Assembly (NCBI GenBank): GCA_900552875.1
Contig: USCS01000026.1
Location: 1-12,806, forward strand
DNA: 12,806 bases
Source of the DNA: an uncultured Collinsella sp.
Lineage (GTDB): Bacteria > Actinomycetota > Coriobacteriia > Coriobacteriales > Coriobacteriaceae
Direction of reading: 5' to 3'
Shown: positions 1 to 5,506 of the stretch, piece by piece
How positions within the stretch are numbered: the first letter of the stretch is position 1
Layout: each line of letters starts with the position of its first letter
Notes under the pieces: model-generated
What the model saw: only the letters and a program-made list of their open reading frames with translations
The model's database searches: none
What the model was told of the DNA's origin: nothing
Program-made: the position numbers and the translations under genes

Positions 1-51
1 TTCGAGATGAGGGTCAAGACGCCGGCGCCCGACGGGGAGACGGCGAGTTAG
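1..51 (+). CDS. 3' end of an unidentified gene (partial)
   Basis: Frame 1 is open from the first base and reads FEMRVKTPAPDGETAS before a TAG stop at 49-51. A hairpin followed by six T residues starts at the stop codon, which is what the end of a + strand gene would look like. Sixteen residues are too few to name a family. The alternative is that this is non-coding; the call rests mainly on the terminator just behind it. Confidence 0.35.
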   Translation, partial: FEMRVKTPAPDGETAS

Positions 52-95
52 CCGGCAGGTCGGCATGTCAATCCTGGTCTAACAGAGCCTTTTTT
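47..95 (+). terminator. Rho-independent terminator of the gene ending at 51
   Basis: An interrupted stem pairs GTTAG (47-51) with CTAAC (79-83) and CAGG (56-59) with CCTG (73-76), with small internal loops. A T-run follows at 90-95. The stop codon of the partial upstream gene lies inside the 5' arm. The stem is imperfect, so strength is uncertain. Confidence 0.45.
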
Positions 96-98
96 AAT

Positions 99-158
99 CC
101 CCGTCCCAGAAAAATCATCCGACAGGCGAAAGTAGTCAAAAAAGCCCCGTCCCAAAAA
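99..158. repeat. Short direct repeat CCCCGTCCCA-(A/G)AAAA
   Basis: CCCCGTCCCA followed by an A-rich tract occurs at 99-114 and again at 145-158 in the same orientation. On the minus strand each reads as a T-tract followed by GGGACGGGG. The copies flank a 30-base segment with no other recognisable feature. It adjoins the outer end of the left inverted element copy and may belong to the same unit. Confidence 0.5.
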
Positions 159-165
159 GACTGGC

Positions 166-224
166 CTGACGCTGTGCCACGAAAGGGGCCTATCTACTAC
201 GTTTAAGCCGCAGAGGTCAACCAT
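166..224 (-). repeat. Left copy of a diverged inverted element
   Basis: Read on the minus strand from 224, this segment aligns without gaps to the + strand from 287. By hand count 40 of 59 bases agree. The core TTAAACGTAGTAGAT (192-206 on the opposite strand) is identical in both copies, and TTTC-TGGCA downstream is also shared. Both copies begin ATGGT and can be read as related peptides (MVDLCGLNVVD against MVEGFPLNVVD). It could be a remnant of a small gene family, a structured RNA or an interspersed repeat. Confidence 0.7.
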
Positions 225-286
225 GGCCGGCTTTTTCAAAAAACGGCAAGCTCTCTACCTGCACTGATAATTTCCCAAATTCCAGG

Positions 287-345
287 ATGGTCGAGGGTTT
301 TCCGTTAAACGTAGTAGATTGCCGCATTTCATGGCAGACGGTCCG
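287..345 (+). repeat. Right copy of a diverged inverted element
   Basis: This is the partner of the copy at 166-224, in the opposite orientation and 62 bases away. It contains the same 15-base core at 305-319. Read as codons from 287, several differences from the left copy are at third positions or give similar residues (D/E, H/Q, S/T, I/L), which hints at coding ancestry. There is no evident ribosome-binding site before the ATG (only a weak AGG), so present-day translation is doubtful. Confidence 0.7.
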
Positions 346-377
346 ATCCAAGGCACAAGGCGGCCAGCCTCGATTGG

Positions 378-468
378 CCATTCTCGAAGTTGCGGTGGAA
401 TACGGACTGAATTGGCGCCTTAAAGGCAAAAACACTCCGTATTTCACCGCAACTTATCGAGGGGATGG
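378..468. repeat. Long hairpin just downstream of the tadA-glycerate kinase gene
   Basis: The arms 388-406 and 436-454 are 19 bases long and differ at one position, which becomes a G-U pair in the + strand RNA. The stem continues outward with CTCGA/TCGAG (383-387, 457-461) and CCAT/ATGG (378-381, 465-468), separated by small bulges. The 29-base loop contains GGCGCC and GCCTTAAAGGC. It ends four bases from the stop codon of the minus-strand gene. No T-run follows on the minus strand, so it is not a classical terminator; it may protect or process the 3' end, or be a REP-like element. Confidence 0.7.
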
Positions 469-471
469 GTT

Positions 472-2253
472 TTAGAGGCGGGCGAGGTCGTAGGCTTGGG
501 CGGCTGCCTCGCCGGCGCAGATGAGGTTGGTTGTGGCCTCTTGCACACCGAGCGCCTGGTCGAGGGGCATGGGCTTGCGACAGATCGGCAGCACCAGGTC
601 GACACCCTGTTCGTACACCGCATCTAGGTTGTCGGCGCGACCGCCAACGACGGCGGCCACCGGCTTGCCATATCGCTTCGCGCGACGAGCCACACCCACT
701 GGCGCCTTACCGGCGGCGGACTGCTCGTCCATATTGCCCTCACCCGTTATGACCAGGTCGACATCGCGCACGCGCTCGTCAAATCCCACGAGATCGAGCA
801 CCGTCTCCACGCCCGAACGCAGCTCCGCACAGAGCGCCAGCAACGCCGCGCCCAAGCCACCGGCAACGCCCGCGCCGGGCACGCCGAGCACCGAGCCAAA
901 TGTCCGCGCACCCTCGGGCACGCGCAGTAACCCCTGAGCCCGTGCCTCGGCAATCGCCGCATCGAGCAGGCGACCGTAGTCGACCATCCAGCTGTCGCAC
1001 CTGCTCAGCGCCTCGGCATCATCCGTCGGTAGGCCCTTCTGCCCACCGAACACCGCTAGGGCGCCTCGGCGTCCCACAAGCGGATTCTCGACATCGGAAA
1101 GCACCACGACACGCGCGCCGTTCAGCGCCCGAAGCGCTGGCGCCAAATCGATACTCACCACGTGTTCGAGACCCGCGAGACCGGGAGCGATATCGCGGCC
1201 GTGCTCATCGACAAGGCGCGCGCCCAGCGCCTGCAGCATACCGGCGCCACCGTCGTTGGTGGCGCTGCCGCCCAAGCCAATATAGATAGTCTTTGCCCCG
1301 GCACGAACCGCACGGAGCATCAGCCCGCCCACGCCATAGGTTGTAGCAGCCAGCGCCGACGACTCCGTGCAAGGCGAGTACCCGATGCCCGCGGCTTCGG
1401 CCATCTCAATAACAGCTGACTCATGCTCGACATCAACCAGCATCCGGGCAGGCACACGCTCGCCCAAGGGACCTGCAACCTCGCAGGTCACAAGCTCGCC
1501 ACCGCAGGCGGCAACGGCGTCGAGCGTTCCCTCGCCACCATCTGCCAGCGGCAACGTGGCCACTTGGGCATCGGGCCAAACGCGGCGCACGCCTTCGGCA
1601 ACCGCCGCCTCCGCCTGCGCACTCGACACGCTGCCCTTAAAGGAATCAATCGCCAACAGCACACGGCGGGGCCGGCGGCACGCAGGACCAAAGTCAACCG
1701 CCGTGCCAGCATCCTCACCGGCACCTGCAAGCGCTGCGGCGTGAGCGGCGTGTGCTTCAAGATTGGCCCCACAACCGCAATCAGCGCCGCCCGCTCCGCG
1801 CAGCCCACTAAAATAGCCGCTCAACACCTCACGACACTCATCCGCCAGCACGCCGACATGTACGTTAAACCGATGATTCAGGCGCGAATCGGCATTCAGG
1901 TCATACAGCGAACCCAGCGCGCCCGCCTTGGCATCAGCCGCGCCATACACGCAGCGCCCCACGCGCGCGTTAACCATAAGCCCCGCACACATGCAGCATG
2001 GCTCGAGCGTCACGTAGACCGTGCAATCGGAAAGGCGCCAGCGACCGAGCGACCGAGCGGCAGCGCACAGGGCCGCGAACTCTGCATGAGCCGAAGGATC
2101 CTGGTCGAGCTCGCGACGATTATGCGCCCGCGCGACAATCTCACCCGCGCGCACCACCACGGCACCAATCGGCACCTCGCCCACCTCAGCGGCGGCGCGC
2201 GCCTCGGCCAGCGCCTCGCGCATGAACTTCTCGTCGATTTCGGTGATCGTCAT
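472..2253 (-). CDS. Fusion protein: tRNA adenosine deaminase (TadA-type) plus glycerate kinase
   Basis: One uninterrupted 593-residue frame carries two enzymes. Residues 5-150 are a TadA-type deaminase, with the zinc/catalytic HAE at 56-58 and the zinc ligands in EPCCMCAG (84-91), followed by the family's KAGALGSLYDL and NHRFNV segments. This family converts wobble adenosine to inosine, classically in tRNA-Arg(ACG). Residues 197-590 are a glycerate kinase of the GlxK/GarK type, with DSFKGS (203-208), PLADGGEGT, GLGGSATNDGGAG (327-338) and GEGNMDEQSAAGKAP; these enzymes phosphorylate D-glycerate with ATP. A 45-residue Ala/Gly-rich linker containing CGC joins them. I chose ATG 2253 because AGGGAAGG precedes it and the TadA homology starts there; an in-frame start at 2304 would run into the promoter of the divergent tRNA gene. 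Each domain has roughly full family length, so both may be active. Both products are probably cytosolic. Confidence 0.9.
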   Translation of the reverse strand: MTITEIDEKFMREALAEARAAAEVGEVPIGAVVVRAGEIVARAHNRRELDQDPSAHAEFAALCAAARSLGRWRLSDCTVYVTLEPCCMCAGLMVNARVGRCVYGAADAKAGALGSLYDLNADSRLNHRFNVHVGVLADECREVLSGYFSGLRGAGGADCGCGANLEAHAAHAAALAGAGEDAGTAVDFGPACRRPRRVLLAIDSFKGSVSSAQAEAAVAEGVRRVWPDAQVATLPLADGGEGTLDAVAACGGELVTCEVAGPLGERVPARMLVDVEHESAVIEMAEAAGIGYSPCTESSALAATTYGVGGLMLRAVRAGAKTIYIGLGGSATNDGGAGMLQALGARLVDEHGRDIAPGLAGLEHVVSIDLAPALRALNGARVVVLSDVENPLVGRRGALAVFGGQKGLPTDDAEALSRCDSWMVDYGRLLDAAIAEARAQGLLRVPEGARTFGSVLGVPGAGVAGGLGAALLALCAELRSGVETVLDLVGFDERVRDVDLVITGEGNMDEQSAAGKAPVGVARRAKRYGKPVAAVVGGRADNLDAVYEQGVDLVLPICRKPMPLDQALGVQEATTNLICAGEAAAQAYDLARL

Positions 2254-2268
2254 CGTTCGCCTTCCCTG

Positions 2269-2300
2269 TTGCAAATTCAAAACGATGCTATCATTACGAC
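2269..2300 (+). promoter_or_regulatory. Probable promoter of tRNA-Ser
   Basis: TGCTATCAT at 2286-2294 resembles an extended -10 element (TGn then TATCAT) and ends ten bases before the mature tRNA 5' end. TTGCAA at 2269-2274 is a possible -35 but lies only 14 bases upstream, so the extended -10 may matter more. The same 50-base gap must also hold the promoter of the divergent tadA-glycerate kinase gene. Confidence 0.45.
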
Positions 2301-2304
2301 TCAC

Positions 2305-2394
2305 GGAGAGATGGCAGAGCGGTTGAATGCGGCGGTCTTGAAAACCGTTGAGCGCGAGAGCGTTCCGGGGGTTCGAATCCCCCTCTCTCCGCCA
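2305..2394 (+). tRNA. tRNA-Ser (anticodon UGA)
   Basis: A complete class II tRNA folds here. The acceptor GGAGAGA (2305-2311) pairs with TCTCTCC (2384-2390), followed by discriminator G and an encoded CCA (2392-2394). The anticodon loop is CTTGAAA, giving anticodon UGA, which reads UCA serine codons (and other UCN codons by wobble). A long variable arm, typical of serine tRNAs, lies between the anticodon stem and the T arm with GGTTCGAATCC. The gene ends three bases before the stop codon of the convergent TetR-type gene. No duplicated 3' segment suggesting element integration is seen. Confidence 0.97.
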
Positions 2395-2397
2395 CTT

Positions 2398-2994
2398 CTA
2401 GTGATGTACCGGCGTCATGGTTCGCTCGAATAGAGCATCGACCACGTCGGCCATCTCGGGTCGACGCTCGAGATCGTGACCCGACTCCCACCATATCGTG
2501 AAAAGTCGAATAATACCGCCGGCGACAAACTCTGACGTCGTCTCGAGTGACACGGGAGCCAGGGCATCCTCGGCAAGCACATTCATCACACGCTCGCGGA
2601 TGGAACGGGCAATGCGGTCGCAAATAACGTTGGTCAACATGCCCGACATGCTGCTAGCCAAAATGTTATCCATGAGCTGCTCGTGCGCCAGAATCAAATC
2701 CATGGCATCGTCCAAAATCGCATGTCGAAGCGCGTGCACGTCCTCGGCAGACACCGCGCCGGCCTCATCGGGCTGTTTTTGCGGCAAGCCCGACATGAGC
2801 TCATCGATATAAAAGGCGAAGTAATCGTTTTTATCGCGAAAGTGCTTATAGAACGTCGTGCGGCGAATCATGGCACGGTCGCAAAGCATAGCAACCGTCA
2901 GGTCCTCAAAACGATGCTCCTCGAGAAGCTCGGTGAAGGCATCGAACAGGGCGCGGTAGGTTTTCTTAATGCGAAGGTCCACTGGTATCGCCAT
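2398..2994 (-). CDS. TetR/AcrR-family transcriptional regulator
   Basis: The 198-residue protein has a TetR-type N-terminal DNA-binding domain. Residues 9-30 are the first helix region (IKKTYRALFDAFTELLEEHRFE), and the helix-turn-helix spans about 32-51 with the characteristic TTFYKHFRDK ending. The C-terminal helical part would bind a ligand and dimerise; I cannot name the ligand. ATG 2994 is chosen because family similarity begins there. The frame stays open 87 codons upstream, but that part is low-complexity and overlaps lemA. The ribosome-binding site is weak (GAGG directly before ATG). It is divergent from lemA, and a palindrome in the shared gap could be its operator. Which genes it controls is unknown. 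Confidence 0.85.
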   Translation of the reverse strand: MAIPVDLRIKKTYRALFDAFTELLEEHRFEDLTVAMLCDRAMIRRTTFYKHFRDKNDYFAFYIDELMSGLPQKQPDEAGAVSAEDVHALRHAILDDAMDLILAHEQLMDNILASSMSGMLTNVICDRIARSIRERVMNVLAEDALAPVSLETTSEFVAGGIIRLFTIWWESGHDLERRPEMADVVDALFERTMTPVHH

Positions 2995-3102
2995 CCTCAG
3001 GGCAAAGACAACACTCGTCAATCTGTCGCATATCTTACACCTGTACCTCGCGCGCTTTGCCCCGGTGCCAACCCCGCCGAAAACATAACGCTTGCCGGAA
3101 AG

Positions 3103-3132
3103 TTCGGCACGGCAAAACGTTGCGGGTATACT
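3103..3132 (+). promoter_or_regulatory. Probable lemA promoter
   Basis: TATACT at 3127-3132 matches the -10 consensus at five of six bases and lies about 60 bases before the lemA start codon. The best -35 candidate, TTCGGC at 3103-3108 with 18-base spacing, is poor, so an activator or a different spacing may be involved. Confidence 0.45.
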
Positions 3133-3146
3133 AGTAGCGTTATACC
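3125..3146. promoter_or_regulatory. Operator-like palindrome between the TetR gene and lemA
   Basis: GGTATA (3125-3130) and TATACC (3141-3146) form a perfect 6-bp inverted repeat with a 10-base spacer. CGTT and AACG lie just outside the arms (with a 3-base offset on the left). It overlaps the proposed -10 of lemA. Size and placement suit a TetR-family operator that would block lemA transcription, but the assignment is inferred. Confidence 0.4.
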
Positions 3147-3193
3147 AACGGCAGCTGGCGCATGCCGCCGCGGCCATTCGAAACGGAGACATC

Positions 3194-3745
3194 ATGATTA
3201 CCGTCATCATCGGCATCGTTGTTGTCATTGTGATTGTCTGCGCCATCGCCGGCATTTACAACAACATGGTCACCAAGCGTAACCGCATCGATAACGCCTG
3301 GCAGAACATCGATACGCAGCTGCAGCGCCGCAACGACCTGATCCCCAACCTGGTCGAGACTGTCAAGGGCTACGCCAAGCACGAGCAGGAGACGCTCTCC
3401 GCCGTGATCAGCGCGCGTAACACCGCCGTCAAGGCCACCACGCCCGAGGCCAAGATGGAAGCCGACAACGTGCTGACCGGTGCGCTGCGTCAGCTCTTCG
3501 CCGTAGCCGAGGCCTATCCCGATCTTAAGGCAAACACCAACTTTACGCAGCTGCAGGCATCGCTCGAGGATACCGAGAACAAGATTAGCTATGCACGCCA
3601 GAGCTACAACGATTGCGTGCTCAGCTACAATAACGCCATTCAGACGTTCCCGGCTGTCATCTTTGCCGGCATCTTCCAGTTTAAGGAGCGCCAGGGCTTC
3701 GAGGCCGCCGAAGCAGCCCGCCAGGCCCCGACCGTCAAGTTCTAG
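3194..3745 (+). CDS. lemA: LemA family protein
   Basis: The 183-residue protein has one N-terminal membrane segment (residues about 3-22), followed by the family hallmark from KRNRIDNAWQNIDTQLQRRNDLIPNLVETVKGYA (28-61), an alpha-helical bundle, and the typical C-terminal FKERQGFEAAEAARQAPTVKF. The length is usual for LemA. It is expected to be membrane-anchored with the helical domain outside the cytoplasm. LemA has no settled biochemical function; in other bacteria it often accompanies membrane proteases or TPM-domain proteins, none of which is present here. ATG 3194 has GGAG five bases upstream and starts directly at the membrane segment; earlier in-frame starts lack this. The gene is monocistronic, with its own terminator. 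Confidence 0.93.
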   Translation: MITVIIGIVVVIVIVCAIAGIYNNMVTKRNRIDNAWQNIDTQLQRRNDLIPNLVETVKGYAKHEQETLSAVISARNTAVKATTPEAKMEADNVLTGALRQLFAVAEAYPDLKANTNFTQLQASLEDTENKISYARQSYNDCVLSYNNAIQTFPAVIFAGIFQFKERQGFEAAEAARQAPTVKF

Positions 3746-3781
3746 TAGTTTGACAGCGCATCCTTAATCGGCCAAATGCAT

Positions 3782-3825
3782 AAACCGCCCCGTCGAATTC
3801 ATACTTCGGCGGGGCGGTTTCCTTT
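3782..3825 (+). terminator. Rho-independent terminator of lemA
   Basis: AAACCGCCCCG (3782-3792) pairs perfectly with CGGGGCGGTTT (3810-3820), with CGAA/TTCG pairing inside the loop. T-rich sequence (CCTTTTTC) follows. This is a strong intrinsic terminator about 37 bases after the lemA stop codon. Confidence 0.9.
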
Positions 3826-3853
3826 TTCGCGAAGGTCACCCTCAGGGCGCAGA

Positions 3854-4050
3854 GCATTTTCAGGAGTATTCAACATAACCAAGAGCTTCGGGCGCCACGA
3901 TAAATGCCAAAGACCGCGAATATCCCTGCAAATCAAACGCTGCCAGCCCATAACCCCGCCCATCATTCGTAGAAAACATCGAGAAATCCCGATTTTTTGC
4001 CCGAGGTCGGTATGCAGGGGCCTTCGATTGCAGAATACTCGCAAAAATGC
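3854..4050. repeat. Imperfect inverted pair GCATTTT-N3-GAGTATTC
   Basis: GCATTTTCAGGAGTATTC on the + strand (3854-3871) recurs on the minus strand at 4050-4033 as GCATTTTTGCGAGTATTC, 15 of 18 bases identical. The arms are about 160 bases apart. They could be the ends of a small non-autonomous element or paired protein-binding sites. No target duplication was recognised. Confidence 0.45.
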
Positions 4051-4092
4051 ACGTCGCCACCACCCCCACATGGCGCGAACCAAAACAAAAGC

Positions 4093-4199
4093 GCGGCCTT
4101 CCTTTCCGGCGCACTCCGCGGGACGAAAAAACCTCCGCCGCACGAAGTGCGCAGCGGAGGTTCTTTCATGTCCGAGGACGCGCCGGAAAGGAAGGTCGC
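4093..4199. repeat. Nested inverted repeat enclosing the ilvE terminator
   Basis: The outer arms 4093-4112 and 4180-4199 are 20 bases long with a single mismatch (a G-T pair). They surround the terminator hairpin at 4130-4162. On the minus strand the outer stem is followed by a T-rich stretch (GCTTTTGTTTT), so the whole could act as a two-stage terminator. It might also be a small palindromic repeat element that captured or supplied the terminator. Confidence 0.7.
4124..4162 (-). terminator. Rho-independent terminator of ilvE
   Basis: Read on the minus strand, AACCTCCGC (4162-4154) pairs with GCGGAGGTT (4138-4130), with CGCAC/GTGCG pairing in the interior. The stem runs into six T residues. 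It lies about 60 bases after the ilvE stop codon. A weaker T-rich stretch follows on the + strand, so partial bidirectional use is possible. Confidence 0.9.
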
Positions 4200-4224
4200 C
4201 CTCGGGCCGGACAGCTAAGACAGC

Positions 4225-5277
4225 TTACGCGACGGTGTAAACCCAGTTGTGCTTATCCTCAACAGCACCAGACTGGATACCAGTCAGGGTCTCGCGGAGC
4301 TTCTTCATCACAGGACCGATCTCGGTGTAGCCAGCCGGGAAGGTCACGGTCTCGTCGGCGCCGTAAACCTTGTTGTCGATCTCGCCAACCGGGGAGATGA
4401 CGGCAGCGGTGCCGCACAGGCCGCACTCGACAAAGGTACCGGCCTTGACCTCGGCCCACTCGACGGGACGTTGGTCAACGGTCATGCCCAGGTCCTGAGC
4501 AACCTGAACGAGCGAACGACGGGTGATAGAGGGCAGGATGGAGTCGGTGTGCGACTGCGGAACGACGAGCGTGCCATCCTCTTTCACGAACAGGACGTTG
4601 GCGCCACCGGTCTCCTCGACATAGGTGCGGGACTCGGAGTCGAGATACAGGTTCTCGGCATAGCCCTCGCGATGGGCCTCCATCGTGGGCTTGAGGGACA
4701 TGGCGTAGTTCAGGCCGGCCTTGATATTGCCGGTGCCGTGCGGTGCGGCGCGGTCATACTCGGAAACGCGCAGCTTAACGGGCTTGAGACCACCCTTAAA
4801 GTACGGACCGACCGGGGTCACGAGAATGCGGAACGTGTACTCAGGAGCGGGAGCCACGCCGATCACGTCACCGGAGCCGATCATAAACGGACGCACGTAC
4901 AGGGTCGCGCCGGAACCGAAGGGCGGAACCCAGGCGGCGTTGGCAGAAACGACCTGCTTGACGGCCTCAACGAACTTGTCCTTGGGGAACGGGGGCATCT
5001 CGAGGCGCTGGGCAGAGTTATACATGCGCTCGGCGTTCATGTCGGGACGGAAGCAGACGATGCTGCCGTCCTCGGCGGTGTAGGCCTTCAGGCCCTCAAA
5101 GACCTCCTGGCAGTAATGGAAGATGCCGCCGCACTCGGAGACATGCAGGGTGTGATCGGTGGTCAGGCCACCCTCGTCCCACTCGCCGTCCTTCCAATGG
5201 GCCTCGTAGCTGTAATCGGTCTTCATGTAGCCAAAGCCGAGGCTACCCCAATCGATATCCTTCTTCTCGACAGTCAT
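4225..5277 (-). CDS. ilvE: Branched-chain amino acid aminotransferase
   Basis: The 350-residue protein is a class IV PLP-dependent aminotransferase, catalysing the last step of leucine, isoleucine and valine synthesis (and the first of their breakdown) by amino exchange with 2-oxoglutarate/glutamate. Visible family segments are EVFEGLKAY (58-66), the RPDMNAERMYNSAQRLEMP stretch (77-95), YVRPFMIGSG, GNIKAGLNYA with the PLP lysine K186, EETGGANVLFV (221-231), LPSITRRS (248-255) and GTAAVISPVG (289-298). ATG 5277 is chosen for its strong AAGGAG at seven bases and the family-typical N-terminus. The frame is open 50 codons further upstream to an ATG at 5427. A CGLC pair (C285, C288) lies just before the GTAAVISPV motif; whether it is redox-active is unknown. 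The gene stands alone with its own terminator. Cytosolic. Confidence 0.95.
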   Translation of the reverse strand: MTVEKKDIDWGSLGFGYMKTDYSYEAHWKDGEWDEGGLTTDHTLHVSECGGIFHYCQEVFEGLKAYTAEDGSIVCFRPDMNAERMYNSAQRLEMPPFPKDKFVEAVKQVVSANAAWVPPFGSGATLYVRPFMIGSGDVIGVAPAPEYTFRILVTPVGPYFKGGLKPVKLRVSEYDRAAPHGTGNIKAGLNYAMSLKPTMEAHREGYAENLYLDSESRTYVEETGGANVLFVKEDGTLVVPQSHTDSILPSITRRSLVQVAQDLGMTVDQRPVEWAEVKAGTFVECGLCGTAAVISPVGEIDNKVYGADETVTFPAGYTEIGPVMKKLRETLTGIQSGAVEDKHNWVYTVA

Positions 5278-5436
5278 ATGTCGCTCCTTACATACACAGT
5301 TGCAAACTCGCGAACCCGCACGCAAGGACCGAGGCCGACCGCGTCGCAACGTCGCACGCCCGGAGCGTAGAGCCGGACGGGACACGCAAACAGCATCAAA
5401 GCCGATGGCACGTCGATTCGCATGCACGAGATTGTA
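5278..5436 (-). promoter_or_regulatory. ilvE upstream region with a possible promoter and long leader
   Basis: On the minus strand TACAAT (5436-5431) is a good -10 element, with only a weak TTTTAT 17 bases before it. Transcription would start near 5425, giving a GC-rich leader of about 150 bases. That leader is open in frame with ilvE. I see no branched-chain leader peptide rich in Ile/Leu/Val codons, no T-box motif and no obvious attenuator, so control of ilvE remains unexplained. Confidence 0.4.
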
Positions 5437-5506
5437 CTCCGCACGCGCGTCGGATAAAACGTTTTTCTTTAACTAACTAAAGTATTTTCATTTGACCGAA
5501 GCTGAA

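Larger units (their letters stand above)
96..471. other. Gene-free region with inverted and direct repeats
   Basis: I find no convincing protein gene here. The stretch holds a short direct repeat (99-114 and 145-158), an inverted pair of a diverged element (166-224 and 287-345) and a long hairpin (378-468). Short open frames of about 60 codons exist on both strands but have no clear ribosome-binding site; they lie over the repeated segments. The region looks like a cluster of non-coding or mobile-derived elements between two transcription units. Confidence 0.6.
3746..4224. other. Gene-free region with two terminators and inverted repeats
   Basis: Between the convergent ends of lemA and ilvE I see no convincing gene. 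The stretch contains the lemA terminator (3782-3825), a loosely matched inverted pair with arms at 3854-3871 and 4033-4050, and a nested inverted repeat enclosing the ilvE terminator (4093-4199). The part from about 3870 to 4030 has lower GC and no other recognisable structure. The short open frames on both strands lack ribosome-binding sites and family resemblance. Confidence 0.6.

Noticed and set aside
48..475. Small open frames of about 62 codons (48-239 minus, 287-475 plus) as present-day protein genes
   Set aside because: They lack ribosome-binding sites, and outside the shared ~20 codons they are unrelated. I keep the nucleotide repeat as the supported feature and mention the peptide similarity only as a hint.
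2305..2394. tRNA-Ser as an integration site of a mobile element
   Set aside because: No integrase gene and no duplicated tRNA 3' segment were seen in the window.
1423..2433. 336-codon open frame on the + strand opposite the tadA-glycerate kinase gene
   Set aside because: It is antisense to a gene with clear enzyme motifs, has no family resemblance and runs through the tRNA-Ser gene; it reflects high GC composition.
2995..3255. 87-codon N-terminal extension of the TetR-type regulator
   Set aside because: The extension is Met/Thr-rich and then Cys/Arg-rich, unlike any TetR protein, and overlaps the lemA promoter and 5' end. The start at 2994 fits the family.
4249..5370. 373-codon open frame on the + strand opposite ilvE
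   Set aside because: It is the antisense shadow of ilvE, low in complexity, without a ribosome-binding site or recognisable domain.
5278..5460. T-box, riboswitch or Ile/Leu/Val leader peptide controlling ilvE
   Set aside because: I could not find T-box conserved blocks, a clear terminator/antiterminator pair or a run of branched-chain codons.
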